From Megaleporinus macrocephalus (taxonomy: Eukaryota > Chordata > Actinopteri > Characiformes > Anostomidae), in the NCBI GenBank assembly GCA_021613375.1, contig CM038706.1:24745366-24809365 (forward strand): a stretch of DNA of 64,000 nucleotides, given 5' to 3'. Within the stretch, counting starts at the first letter, position 1. Each line of letters starts with the position of its first letter. This document shows, piece by piece, positions 1 through 64,000 of the stretch. Under the pieces are notes generated by a model. The model made no database searches and had not been told where the DNA came from. It was given only the letters and a program-made list of their open reading frames with translations. The position numbers and the translations under genes were made by a program.

Positions 1-193
1 GCCGAGGTGTAGCGTATGGATCAGATACAGCCTCAGATTCTACAGCAGTGGAGTCTGTGCTGAAACACGCACTGGAACGCGCCTCTTGTAGGGCTGTTGG
101 TATGTAGTGTGTGCGTGAGTGCGCAGTGATGGAATGTAACAGATTGCATGCAGTTTTAGTCACTGTACTTGAATATGCCTTATTCAGGATCTG

Positions 194-218
194 TATATAT
201 ATATATATATATATATAT
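194..218. repeat. (TA)n microsatellite
   Basis: About 12 perfect TA units in the 3' flank of prkce. Confidence 0.9.
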
Positions 219-2137
219 GCACATGTATTTTTAGATATATCTCCAAACAACACTTTAACTAGACAATGATTTTAATCAACTAAATCAGTGCTGACTGTCA
301 ATAGGTCACTTAAACTTTTCTGCTGGCCTTGTGCTGGCCAGCGTTAGGGGTCATGCAATACAATGTAAAAGGGCTGCAACTATTAAATGTTCCCTATTTT
401 CGATTTTTTATAGATTTTTATCCTGGATATATAAAGCTAATGTGTGTTTCACTTGAATGGTCAAAATAAAATCTATTAAAGATACTACAAGGTAATAAAA
501 ACATCACTGATAAACAATTATGGTCATAGCAAGAGACAGAAAAATGCTATTCTAGGGTATCCTGCCTAATCTATCAACCCTGAACCGGTGTTCAAAATGT
601 TTTATGACCATGTTTTCTTTTTTTTAAACTGCTTTCCTGCTCATGCGCTAAACTCTTAATGCTCTGTGCAGGTTTGATACGTTTATTTTGCTCTGGAAGA
701 ACTGCAGCCAACACTCTGCGGTTTATTCTCAGAAACAAATGCAGTGGCGAGCAGCAAGCTAGCCATCCAGAGCACTGGGACTGAAATGAGCCATTAAAAA
801 AAACACAAATTAGAGCTCCGGACAGAGTTCCGACAGCCTGACCCCTGACTACTGCTGACATATCAGGAAAGAACTAACTGACTGACATGCTGGCAGATTC
901 ACTTTGTCTGTATCGATGTGCTACTGAGTGCTACTGGTGACTCGCTACCATTTAGCTTTATAAACCCGAACTTTTTGCTTTTTTTTATCAGTTTCTGGTC
1001 GCACTGAATAAAAACAATGTGAAAACAGATAAAAGCACCAGTTCTGTTTTTCTGTTTCCAATATTTTGAGAGCACTGAACAGTTAGTTACTCGGCTGCGA
1101 GTAGATTTTAAGATGTTTGAACTAAATTGTAACAGAACAAGAATCGGTTTCTTTTGTCATGTGAACTTATTTTTTGATATAAATAGTTGACAGAACACTT
1201 ATTTTAGGGTTTATATGCTTTTAAATCATACATTTCCTCTCTGTAGATTACAGATTATCCGACTGTGTGCACGTGTTCTATCAGCAACAACTGACAGCGT
1301 GACAATGTAAATGTGAGCTACTCGAGCTCAGGAAACACTGTAAACTGAAGACCCAATCTCACCTGAACACACAGATTTTCTTTCAGAAACAGCCTTGAAA
1401 GCTTAATTAATTATCTTTATTAGCTTAATTAATTATCTTATTTAATTATTCATATTTCAAGATGGCTGTTTATAAAGCATTTCTATTGGCTAGTCTCTGG
1501 GGTTCTAAACGGCATCAGCTGTTTATCGTATTAATCAAGCATAACCGGTTGTTTCTTTTTCACAGGCAGGGATAGTGTCTGGCCTTTTAAACGTTGTTTA
1601 CTGTGATTGGCTATTTCTTTTTAAATAAATGACTGAAAATGCCCATCGGGGTTTCCTCTGTACAGTCAGCACAGATGTGTGCAGGTAATATAAAAGAAAT
1701 AAATAGGATAGTAGTAAGTAATGATCCCATTACAGTTTGAAACAAGTAGTTAGTCATTCGTAATGGAGTCCTGTTTAACTGCCCCAGCACTGACGCTGGC
1801 CAGTAGCACACTTAGCTTCCAGCAAATATCCTTTACACAAAGTATTTATCCACAAATCAACTTGAGTAATAATAACAAATAAGATAGTGTCATCATTATT
1901 AATCAGGATTCTTGGATGAGCACTCTGACCTCTTTTCAAACAGATTTTCTCTCTTAACAGGGTTCCTGTTTGGATATGTATTTCCATCACTGTGTGTTTG
2001 TTTATGTGTGTGTATGTGTGTGTAAGTGTGTGTGTTTGTGTGTATGAGAATGTCAAGCTGAAAAACTTTCCACTCTGTTCTTTAAAACAAAAAGCTTAGA
2101 TTCAGTGAATGAAAATAAACAGACTGCACCAACAGCC

Positions 2138-2143
2138 TTTAAT
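2138..2143 (-). promoter_or_regulatory. Candidate poly(A) signal ATTAAA
   Basis: Variant hexamer ATTAAA on the minus strand, about 100 nt past the prkce stop codon. It is the first canonical or near-canonical hexamer downstream. PKC-epsilon transcripts often have long 3' UTRs, so a more distal signal may be used instead. Confidence 0.25.
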
Positions 2144-2242
2144 TAGATATTCAGACCCCTCACTGTAAACGCTCTTCAGTCAGTCTTTTTTAAAGGTGAA
2201 GGGCCACAGGTGTGTAGCGGTGGGAGTGAAGGGCAGGAAGTT

Positions 2243-55800
<53,558 letters not shown>

Positions 55801-56909
55801 TTACGAGAACAATGAAAGCTGACAGTAATCTCAGTGTGAGGACAACCAGCACAGTCCTGGCAGAGAACTTGTTTTTTCAGCTGACTCTGTATGTAAGAGT
55901 GAAACAGCATGCGACAGTTTACTTTTAGGGATGAAGCCAGTTATGCTAAGATTCGCTGTCATAACATCATATTTAGCAAACATAACTCTATTTGACACTA
56001 TAAACAGATTCTTATAGATCAGACCAGACAAGATCTCCACAGGTGGTTTACTGTATGTACTGAAAGAAACATGAGAATAAATACACAATTAAAATTCAGA
56101 TTTTACTGCCTAATACAGACTGCAATTCATATTGCCTCCATCAGGTGGTGCTACAGAAGCAGTCAATAAAAAAGGATTCTCACACACAAGGCAGCCTGAA
56201 CTGGTGACACTGCACACTCTTAACTGCCTAGTCTGAAGGTTTAAAAGTTAGATGTTGTTATATGATGTAATAACCTCCTACTACAGTAATGAAAAACAAA
56301 ATAATTGGTAGAAAATTATGATAGTGATCCAGATATCTACAGCTCCCATTATAAAACAACCATAACATGCTAAAGATGGACTGTAAATTTGGTTATGTGA
56401 TGGCAGAATTGGGCCTTATTAAAAGGCTGGGCGCTTGATTGGATGTCACACTGGAAAGCCCTGGTCCAAGCCGGCAAAACGCTGTGACTGCTGTTTCATA
56501 ACAGAAACCGACATGGCAGGAAGTAGCAGGCAAAAAGAGTGAACTTTGCCATTTAAAGGGCCCAAAACCAAAAAACCTATTCATACTTAAGTAATGAGGA
56601 GTGGTTTAATCTGAACAGCTTTTTCAATGTGGCATAAAAGGTAGCGATGCAAAAAATACACCATCTGCATAAATTAGTCTTAAAGGCACAGTAACAGAAA
56701 CAGAAACTGCTAAATATTAGTTTTTTGGCACATACACTCGAACAAATCACACCAAAAAAATTAGAAAAGGCATGATGTTGTAGTATATAAGAATTTTGCA
56801 GGCCTCTAAAGCAGTTGTTCCCAAACCCATTATTTTCCCTGCTCTCAACACACTTGATCAAATTTAAGTGCATGTAAAACCATATATTATACATATACAT
56901 ACATATACA

Positions 56910-56935
56910 TTATTATTATTATTATTATTATTATT
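56910..56935. repeat. (ATT)n microsatellite
   Basis: About eight to nine ATT units. Confidence 0.9.
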
Positions 56936-57325
56936 TCTACTTTTGGGAGTGGCAGAGCGTAGGTGGCAACCTGGTATATATTTGCCGCATTCTCTGAGAC
57001 CACTAATCCATGTGGAAGGCACTTTCAACTGATTTGGGGATGAATCCATCCATGCATATTACAAACACACATACATGTAGATTGTCTTCTCTGGGGCAGA
57101 TGGGATTTTCCAGTAAGACAATGCGACACGTTACACAGCTATAAATGTCTGACATTGGTTGGAGGAGCTAAGACTTCCAGATACTACCCTGGACCCCAAC
57201 TCCTTTCATGTGAAATTTTACAGTACACCAGTTGCTGATATAGAAGTTTAATTAGTAGTATGATGGCCATAGAAAAGCACTGGTAGTGAAATAGGAGGCT
57301 CTGCAGCAACCACACATGTGATAAG

Positions 57326-59164
57326 ATAAGATTTTATGATTCCATATGGGGACATTTGCATCATTACAGCAGGAGAATAGCAGCAGAACAGATACAGGAC
57401 AAGAAGTAGACTAAAGTGCAAGTTATTCAGAATACAAAAAGAGAAATACTAAAGTACAGAAAATAAATAAATCTATAATGTTAGGTAAAAAATACAATAA
57501 CAAACTAAACAAATGTACATGTTGGACTATACAGATTGTCATGTTAAATTGCGCAGGTATAAATTGCACAGTTATTGAAAGATATTGCACAGTTACATTC
57601 TCCTATACCAGCTACATAAATACTGATAATCTAATCTTGGCAGTCACCCAAATACTAATGATATAGGCAGTCAGAGTGCATGAGTTATAGTGATGTTGGT
57701 AGTCAGAGTACAAGATGTATTCAGGTGATGAGGTGCAGAAACAAATATTGCACAGTAATTAGGTCACACTGAATATATAGATGGAAATGGGTCTGTATAT
57801 TGTGTTACAGCCGTGAGTGCCTGACGCTGTGCTTGGGGAGGTGCCAGGTGTACAGCCTAACAGCAGTAGGGAGAAAAGAGCTGCGGGATCTCTCATTAAC
57901 ACACCACAGGTGGAGGAGCCTGTCACTGAAGGTGCTGGCCAGAGCTGTGACTGTCTCTTGTAGTGAGTGAGAGATATTCTCCAATATGGATGCCAGCTTG
58001 GGCCAGCTTGGTCAACATCCTCCTCTCCACCTCCACTGGGTCCAACACACAACTTGGAACAGAACTTGCCTTCCAGCGCTTGGAGAATCTGTGGAGAAGT
58101 TAAATGATAACATTCTCTACTCAAATGATTGGCTGGTAGGCGAACTGCAGAGGATCCATAGCTGACCCCACCAGTGAATGAAGATAGGTGAGAACAAGTC
58201 TTTTCAAAGCCTTTATCAGGTAAGAGGTCAGTGCCACTGGTCTGTAGCCATTAAGGTCACTGGAGTGTGCAGTCTTTGAAATAGACACAACACATGATGT
58301 CTTCCAGAGCACTGGCACTCTCTCCTTTTTTCAGGCTTAGATTAAAAATGTCCTTTACTATCCCACACAGCTGGTCTGCGTAGTGTCTCAGAAGTCCAGG
58401 ATTAATGTTGTCTGGACCTACTACCTTCCTCACCTTCATCATGCTCAGCTCCCTCCTCACTTGTTGTCTAGTGAAGGACAGAGAAGAGCTGGGCTGAGTG
58501 CTGGGCATTGAAAGCAGTGGTGTGGGCTGGTCAGAGAAAGGGGCAGATGCCAGGTCGAATCTGTTGAAGAAGGCATTTAGGTCATTTGCCTATAATGGGT
58601 CTCCTTCAGGCTGCCCGTAGAATTTTTTAAGCCCCTCCAGACTCCGCTCACATTATTCTGCTATAGCTGGCCTTTCATTTTCTTTCTGTAAAGGTTCTTG
58701 CTCTGCCTGATTTTCCTTCTCAGTTCTTTCTGTTTCCTTCTCATTTCCTCCCTGTTTCCTGATCTAAACGCCACTTTTTTTCATTCAGAAGAGTCTTTAG
58801 GTCTAAGGTAATCCAGACAGTAACCATACTGTCTTAGTGGGCACAGTGATCTTCAAACAAAAGTTTATGTAGTCTGTGATGCAGTTCGTGAGGCTGTCAA
58901 CATCCTTACCATGTGGCTCACAGAGAACCTCCCCGTCTGTTGTTTTGAAACCTCATTGGACCAACTTCTCACTTGTTTTGTATTGGCTGGGTGCCTGTGA
59001 ACAATGGGTTTGTAGACAGGCAAGAGACGTACCAGGTTGTGGTCAGACTTGCCCAAGGAAGGGAGGAGAGATGTGTTATACGCATCTTTGGTGTTGGTGT
59101 AAAACATGTCCAGTGTTTTATTGTCTTTTGTTTGCCTAAGGTCACAATCCCTGATATCTAGCAT
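57326..59164 (-). pseudogene. Decayed LINE (L2/CR1/Rex-like) with the RT core deleted
   Basis: Read on the minus strand from 59164: the end of an AP endonuclease (LPSLGKSDHNLVRLLPVYKP), then the start of a reverse transcriptase (RKVVGPDNINPGLLRHYADQ; then DLNGYRPVALTSYLIKALKR and MDPLQFAYQP). It then jumps to C-terminal or 3' sequence (SSFLPTAVRLYTWH-type frame near 57870) and a 3' tail near 57326. The palm motif with the catalytic Asp pair is missing between about 58120 and 58090. Frames are broken by shifts and stops. It is non-functional; superfamily placement is from motif style. Confidence 0.85.
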
Positions 59165-59318
59165 CAGTTAGACAGGTTTTAACCTCCCCATTATTGGAAT
59201 TGCGCAGTGGAATTGCGTTTTCTAGAGAGATGGAGCTTCATTAGATATCTTGGGCATAAGCTGCAGTGATCCAGAACTTATTATCCAACTTCACTAATGC
59301 TTCTATGGTGAATAATGC

Positions 59319-60696
59319 TAGGGCTGCGGCGACGCGTTGACCTAATCAATTACAAAATTACGTCAATAAGCATAACGTGCATCGTTGCGTTGCAAAGATG
59401 GCCGCGCCTACTGAAAGCATGGATTTATCTAGAGCACAAGCTGCAGCTACACACAATCGCTCGCGTACATCTAAAGTTGTGGGAGTGTTTCACACAGGAA
59501 CACAACAGTGTGGTGCTCTGTCACATTGGAGATGATCACTACAGCACAGCTGCTACACACCAGCACTTAAAGCACAAACATCCCGTAGTGCTTTGTCAAC
59601 ACAGCAGCAAGACAGCACCTGTTTACCTGTTTTTCTTATCTTAACAGATTATTTTAAGACTATTAACACGTGTAACATGTTTCTATCAGTAGTAGTTACT
59701 TAAGAAGTTGCATTGCTAACCATTCCTTAATTGTCCAGTGTAGAACCTAAGGCTGTTCTCGATACTGCGGGAGCTTTAAAACACGCGTAGCTGGTTCTGA
59801 AATGGTTCTCTGCCAAAATATATAGTCCACAAACTGTCCACCTTCTTGTCTGTGAGGCGTGTAGACTACGTGTCATTTGTGCCTCTAAACGTCCAGTCAG
59901 AGCGTAGAGTTTTAGTCTTTTTAACCGTTTATATATCACTTGCATTTAAGGTACCCTTTATGTATTAAAGGGTACCTTAAACGCAAGTGATATATAAATA
60001 TATAAATTAAGTCTAGTTTCTAAGTCTTCTGAGCATCCATCATCCAAAACTGAGGTCATACAGGAAATGTATTGTTATAACACATGGAGAGGAGGCAGCC
60101 ATTACCAGTTCATGTGCTTCAATCTGCTTTCATCCTGCTCTTTGTAGCATCCTCTGTATGTACCTACACATATATTATGTTCTTCATGATTCTGCATCAG
60201 TATAAGCTAGTTTTTTTTTCATAAAAGTTATTTTAATGTTTTAAAGGTTATTGGCAATGTCAGCTAGAGTGATGCATGGCTGATTTAAATGCTAATTCAT
60301 AGTATGTTAACTTGTTATCCTGGTCTCTGTAATGTGAGAGAACTCTTGCCATGTAGATGTTCCTTCGTTTATGGTAAACATGCAGCTAAGCGTACAACAA
60401 GGTTAATGCCGAGCTGTATTTCTTTACAGTTTCACCCTTTTCAAATCATTAAACCTGTGGACAAACAGACAAGTGTCTTCAGAGTCGTGGTTAAAGAAAG
60501 GTGTTTATCTGACTGTCAGGTCACATCATCCCTTATGTGAATAGAGGACAGTACAAAAATAATCATTCTAATTCCTAAAACACTAACATTAGAGTAATTG
60601 AAAAATTAGTTGTTAGACTTAATTTGTTGTTAGACTAGTCGAAAAAAGACTTGTTCTATTAATCGATTAAGGAATTAATCGTTAGGTGCAGTCCTA
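59319..60696 (+). mobile_element. hAT element with decayed BED finger
   Basis: The left end is TAGGGCTGCGGCGACG and the right end the near-complement CGTTAGGTGCAGTCCTA. It is flanked by a perfect 8-bp duplication AATAATGC (59311-59318 and 60697-60704). A frame at about 59430-59610 reads LKLWECFTQEHNSVVLCHIG and YSTAATHQHLKHKHP, a BED zinc finger in which the second Cys is lost. No other transposase domain is recognisable in the 1378 bp. An internal hairpin lies at 59931-59995. Confidence 0.92.
59931..59995. repeat. Hairpin with 30-bp arms and 5-base loop
   Basis: The left arm is 59931-59960, the loop TGTAT, the right arm 59966-59995. Arms match at 29 of 30 positions (the only mismatch is TTTAAATG versus TTTAAACG context). 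The centre includes AAGGTACCCTTTA and its mirror. It sits inside the hAT element 59319-60696. Confidence 0.93.
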
Positions 60697-62726
60697 AATA
60701 ATGCAATCAAATAATCACTGAAATATTCCAACAACTAGTGTAAGCCTTTTCTGAAGAGTAGCGGCTGTTACTTCAGAATAATAATAAATAATAAACACTG
60801 GACGAGCAGGTGTCTACTCTTTTTCGTTCTCTCTTCTCTCTTCTCTCTCTCTCTCTCTCTTTCACTCTCGATCCATTTCTCTCTTTAAATACTGTGCTAT
60901 AACTGTGTTCTGCAGGTAAGTCCTGTGAGTGTGTTTCTAGAGACTATGCAGAGGAAGTGATCGATGGATTGATGGAGCACAGCTGTGACAAAAGCCACAT
61001 TGGAAAACTGTCACACACTCGCCTGACAACTAAACAAGATCCCAGTGGTGAAAACACACACACACACACATTTGTCTAGCTATGTATGTGTAGATATGCA
61101 TAGGTATTACTGTAGCTAAATAATACTACACCTAAACCTAACCCTAACCTCAGTATCCAAAAGGCAATGTTTCTGCCTTATTATATTTTCCAAAAAAATA
61201 AATGTGATCTGTAGTGAAAAGAACACTTGCTCTAGTGAGGACCAGCAAATTGTCCTCACTTCAAAAAAAAAAAAAAATCATATTATCCTGTCTCTGCGGG
61301 GACATGTGGTCCTAACAAATACAGCAAGACAAGAATACACACACACAGAAAAAATGTATTGCTCTTAAATGGCTCAGGAGACTTAATGGTGATTCTCCTA
61401 TAATTATATAATCCTTAGGAGACGTATAATTCGACTAAAAGATGACATGAGACGTCTGGCTTAGATAAAAATAATAATAGTTATTCACAGCACCAAATCT
61501 GAGAAGGCTCTCAAGGCCACTGCTCAAGCTATTTCATCTCTGATTCCAATTCCAGCAGAGCTGATTCCAAGAGTTGATTCCACACGACAGCCTTAATTCC
61601 AAAAACCAAGACCTGGAGAAAGACATCAGGCAAAAATAAAGAGTACATTGTTCATTAAACGTGACTATGAGCTGACTATCAGGGCTAAGCTGTACCTCTG
61701 CAGAACCCTGTCAGGTGGGTAGATGTTTTGGCACCTGCAGTTCGACTGTGAGCCAACTCTGCACTTTGTTTTGCACTAAAGTACAGCTGGACTATCAGTG
61801 TGTGAGTTGTGGAGGGATGTGTTTTTCAGGCAGGCTGTCTAGACAGCGACAGCAGAATATCTCACACGTTCTGTGTGCGCGCACATGCGGGCAACCTCCA
61901 ACGTCACAGTGTGGAATCAAGTCTGAAGCTTTGGAGTAAACACCTGGAGTCGAGGAATTGATTCTTTCTGGGATTGACTCCCAGCGGCAACTTTTTGCAA
62001 TTACTGCATTCAATTATAGCCATTAGCCATAGCAATCAAGACTGTAGGAACATAACTCAGAGGAAGACAGTCAGTCCTTTAAATGGTGAGTCAAATGCGT
62101 CTTACAGCCTGGTCTTTTGTAGTCTTCTACTTTTCAGCTGGAAGTTGGTGGGATTGCAAAAGTTACGTTTTATTTCATTAATTTTTTTTTTTTATTACGA
62201 GAGCACAAAAACAGCTTTATGTTTATGAGAGCTGTCACTGTGACTCACTCTCTGTGGTATATCTACCATATGACGTGTGTGGTACACAAAAAAAAGCACT
62301 TTAAAGTGTGTCACATTAGGATTTCTTTTGAAAATGTATCACACAAAGACAATTACTGCCAGAAAGAGAAAACATCTGTACTGACATGACATATTTTCTT
62401 TGTGCACAACCACTAGACACTAGTGAAAACTGTGGAGTTACTGTCTCCAGTTCAGTTTTTATTTGGGCACACTTAAGCACAGTGTGTGACTTTATTGAGA
62501 ACTTACTGAGATAAACTAAAGAGGAGACACGTGTGAGACTTTTCCTCTTTTCACATGACCTCATCGCTGTTCAGGAGAAACTACTGAGATAATAAGACAT
62601 TACACTCATACACACACCCGCACCTTCTCACTCTCTGTGGAAAACAGCAGAACAGTGATCACTCCTGAGAGCTCCCTCTAGTAACTGTATCAGTCTGCCC
62701 CTCTGTCACCCCAGCACATGAGGGAA

Positions 62727-62776
62727 CGAGAGAAAGAGAGAGAGAGATAGAGAGAAAGAGAAAGAGAGAGAGAGAG
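62727..62776. repeat. GA-rich microsatellite
   Basis: GA and GAAA units, about 50 bp. Confidence 0.85.
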
Positions 62777-63837
62777 CTAGAACAGGAACGTCAGTAGAAA
62801 CAGATACCTGTTCACTGAGAGTACTTACCTCAGCCTTATCATTAAAGAATCCTGGAATTTAAAGGGAAATACTCACAGAGAACTGGGGGCCATCAGAAAT
62901 AGATCTGACATTGGGGTGTAAACTATTTGAAAGTGTGATTGCCCTCTATGGGGTCCACTTAGCAACACAAGCTGGGACAAGCATCCATCAAAAAAAGTCC
63001 TGCATGCAGAATTCAGCAGAATGGACCCTAAAAATCAAGCCAATGCATGCAGGTCCAATAAGGCCGATCTGTTATTAATAAACACTTAGATAAAATCTGG
63101 AGGCACCCAAAGACAAGCTCCAGAAGAAAGCTACAATTTAAGGTGTTTCACCTCAACTGTTTTCAGAACAGACAGCAGCTTCACTCCAGCACTGCTTTAC
63201 AGCCTCAACTAAACATTAATTAAAACAGCAATTCATTATCTGGAACACGGGGAAATGAAATTAAAACAAAGTAACCAAGAATGCTGACAGGTCCTAAACA
63301 AGAGCATGAATTAAATATGACTGTATCTGTCTGAGATACAAAGCAGGGACAGATTCTGACCAAGTACAGACTTAGTGACCACAGCCTGGCCTAAGAAAAG
63401 GGCAGGTATAAACAGTCCTGATTGCCCAGAGGCGGGTAGGCTGTGTGGTCACTGTACGACAAAGAGGCACTTTCTGCTTCACTGTAAAAACTTCAAACCT
63501 ACACAAGATCTAATCCACAAACACATGTACTGAACTAAAACACGTACACAATCGGAAAAATTCCAAACCGTTCTTAGAGAGGAGCACATTACTCCCCTCG
63601 CTGGCCAGAAATAGTGGGTAACACCCTCCACACCCCCAACACTAATCAATACATGATGAAAAAAATCATTAGTTTGGTACTTATAGTCATAATGAGTCTA
63701 ATGACAACATAAAATAGCATAACTATAATTAATTCTAATAAAATATTGCTATTCTTTTCTACAGTTGTTGTTATAGTAACTGTTGAGTTCTGGCTACTGT
63801 TGTAAAGCTTTAGCTGTACTGTTCTGAGCACAGTCAT

Positions 63838-64000
63838 GACAGCAGAGAGGAGAAATAGGACAGCAGGGAAAGTCAGAAATAGGACAGAGTGAGAGAGACA
63901 GAAAAAGTGAAGAAAAGGAGAGAGCGGGGAGAGGGAAAGAAGCGAGAGAACAAGAAGAGAGAAAAGAGAGTGCAAGACAGAATAGAGGTGAGAGAGAGAG
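63838..64000. repeat. Purine-rich (AG) tract reaching the window edge
   Basis: Strongly A/G-biased plus strand with GAGAGAG runs. The minus-strand open frame over it is low-complexity Ser/Leu and is not a gene. Confidence 0.75.

Larger units (their letters stand above)
1..2242 (-). other. prkce 3' UTR and downstream flank
   Basis: No convincing coding exon was seen here. On the transcript strand the sequence runs AT-rich away from the stop. Candidate poly(A) signals are ATTAAA at 2138-2143 and AATAAA at 1416-1421; I cannot tell which is used, so the UTR end is unknown. It also holds a degenerate TG-rich microsatellite (about 2003-2045), a tandem duplication of a GCTTAATTAATTATCTTTAT unit at about 1402-1440, and an AT microsatellite at 194-218. 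Confidence 0.5.

Noticed and set aside
58865..59161. Plus-strand frames over the LINE region
   Set aside because: They are shadows of the minus-strand endonuclease remnant.

Overview
This window is vertebrate nuclear DNA, most likely from a teleost fish. The evidence is short coding exons with splice signals in large AT-rich introns, long CA, GA and AT microsatellites, and fish-type repeats (hAT, Tc1/mariner, L2/CR1/Rex-like LINE, MITEs). Several repeat families look like ones I associate with characiform or siluriform fishes, but that finer placement is a weak inference.

There is one protein-coding gene. It lies on the minus strand and spans 2243-55673: protein kinase C epsilon (prkce; teleosts have two paralogues and I cannot say which this is). 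Thirteen coding exons were read by eye. They join in frame to 604 residues plus stop, covering the pseudosubstrate, C1A, C1B, the V3 hinge and the whole AGC kinase domain with its C-terminal tail. All intron ends are GT-AG except one GC-AG. The 5' exons encoding the C2 domain were not found and probably lie beyond 64000.

Layout in plus coordinates: 1-2242 is the 3' flank and 3' UTR. 2243-12763 holds the kinase C-lobe exons. 12764-23647 is an 11 kb intron with a 25-bp minisatellite split by a LINE tail. 23648-23802 is the hinge/C-lobe exon. 23803-46338 is a 22.5 kb intron with a truncated Tc1/mariner, a hAT MITE with target-site duplications, a 1 kb pyrimidine tract and many dispersed repeats. 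46339-50959 is a compact cluster of eight exons running from the kinase N-lobe back to C1A. 50960-55513 is an intron holding a hAT deletion derivative with an intact BED-finger ORF. 55514-55673 is the pseudosubstrate/C1A exon. 55674-64000 is the upstream intron with a gutted LINE and a second hAT element that contains a 30-bp-arm hairpin.

No operon, CRISPR array, tRNA or rRNA was seen. The most notable features are the nested hAT element with a possible repressor-like ORF, the GC-AG intron, changes in PKC-epsilon regulatory motifs (actin hexapeptide, caspase site, hinge length), and the mutual nesting of mobile elements. I found nothing I would call a new biological system.
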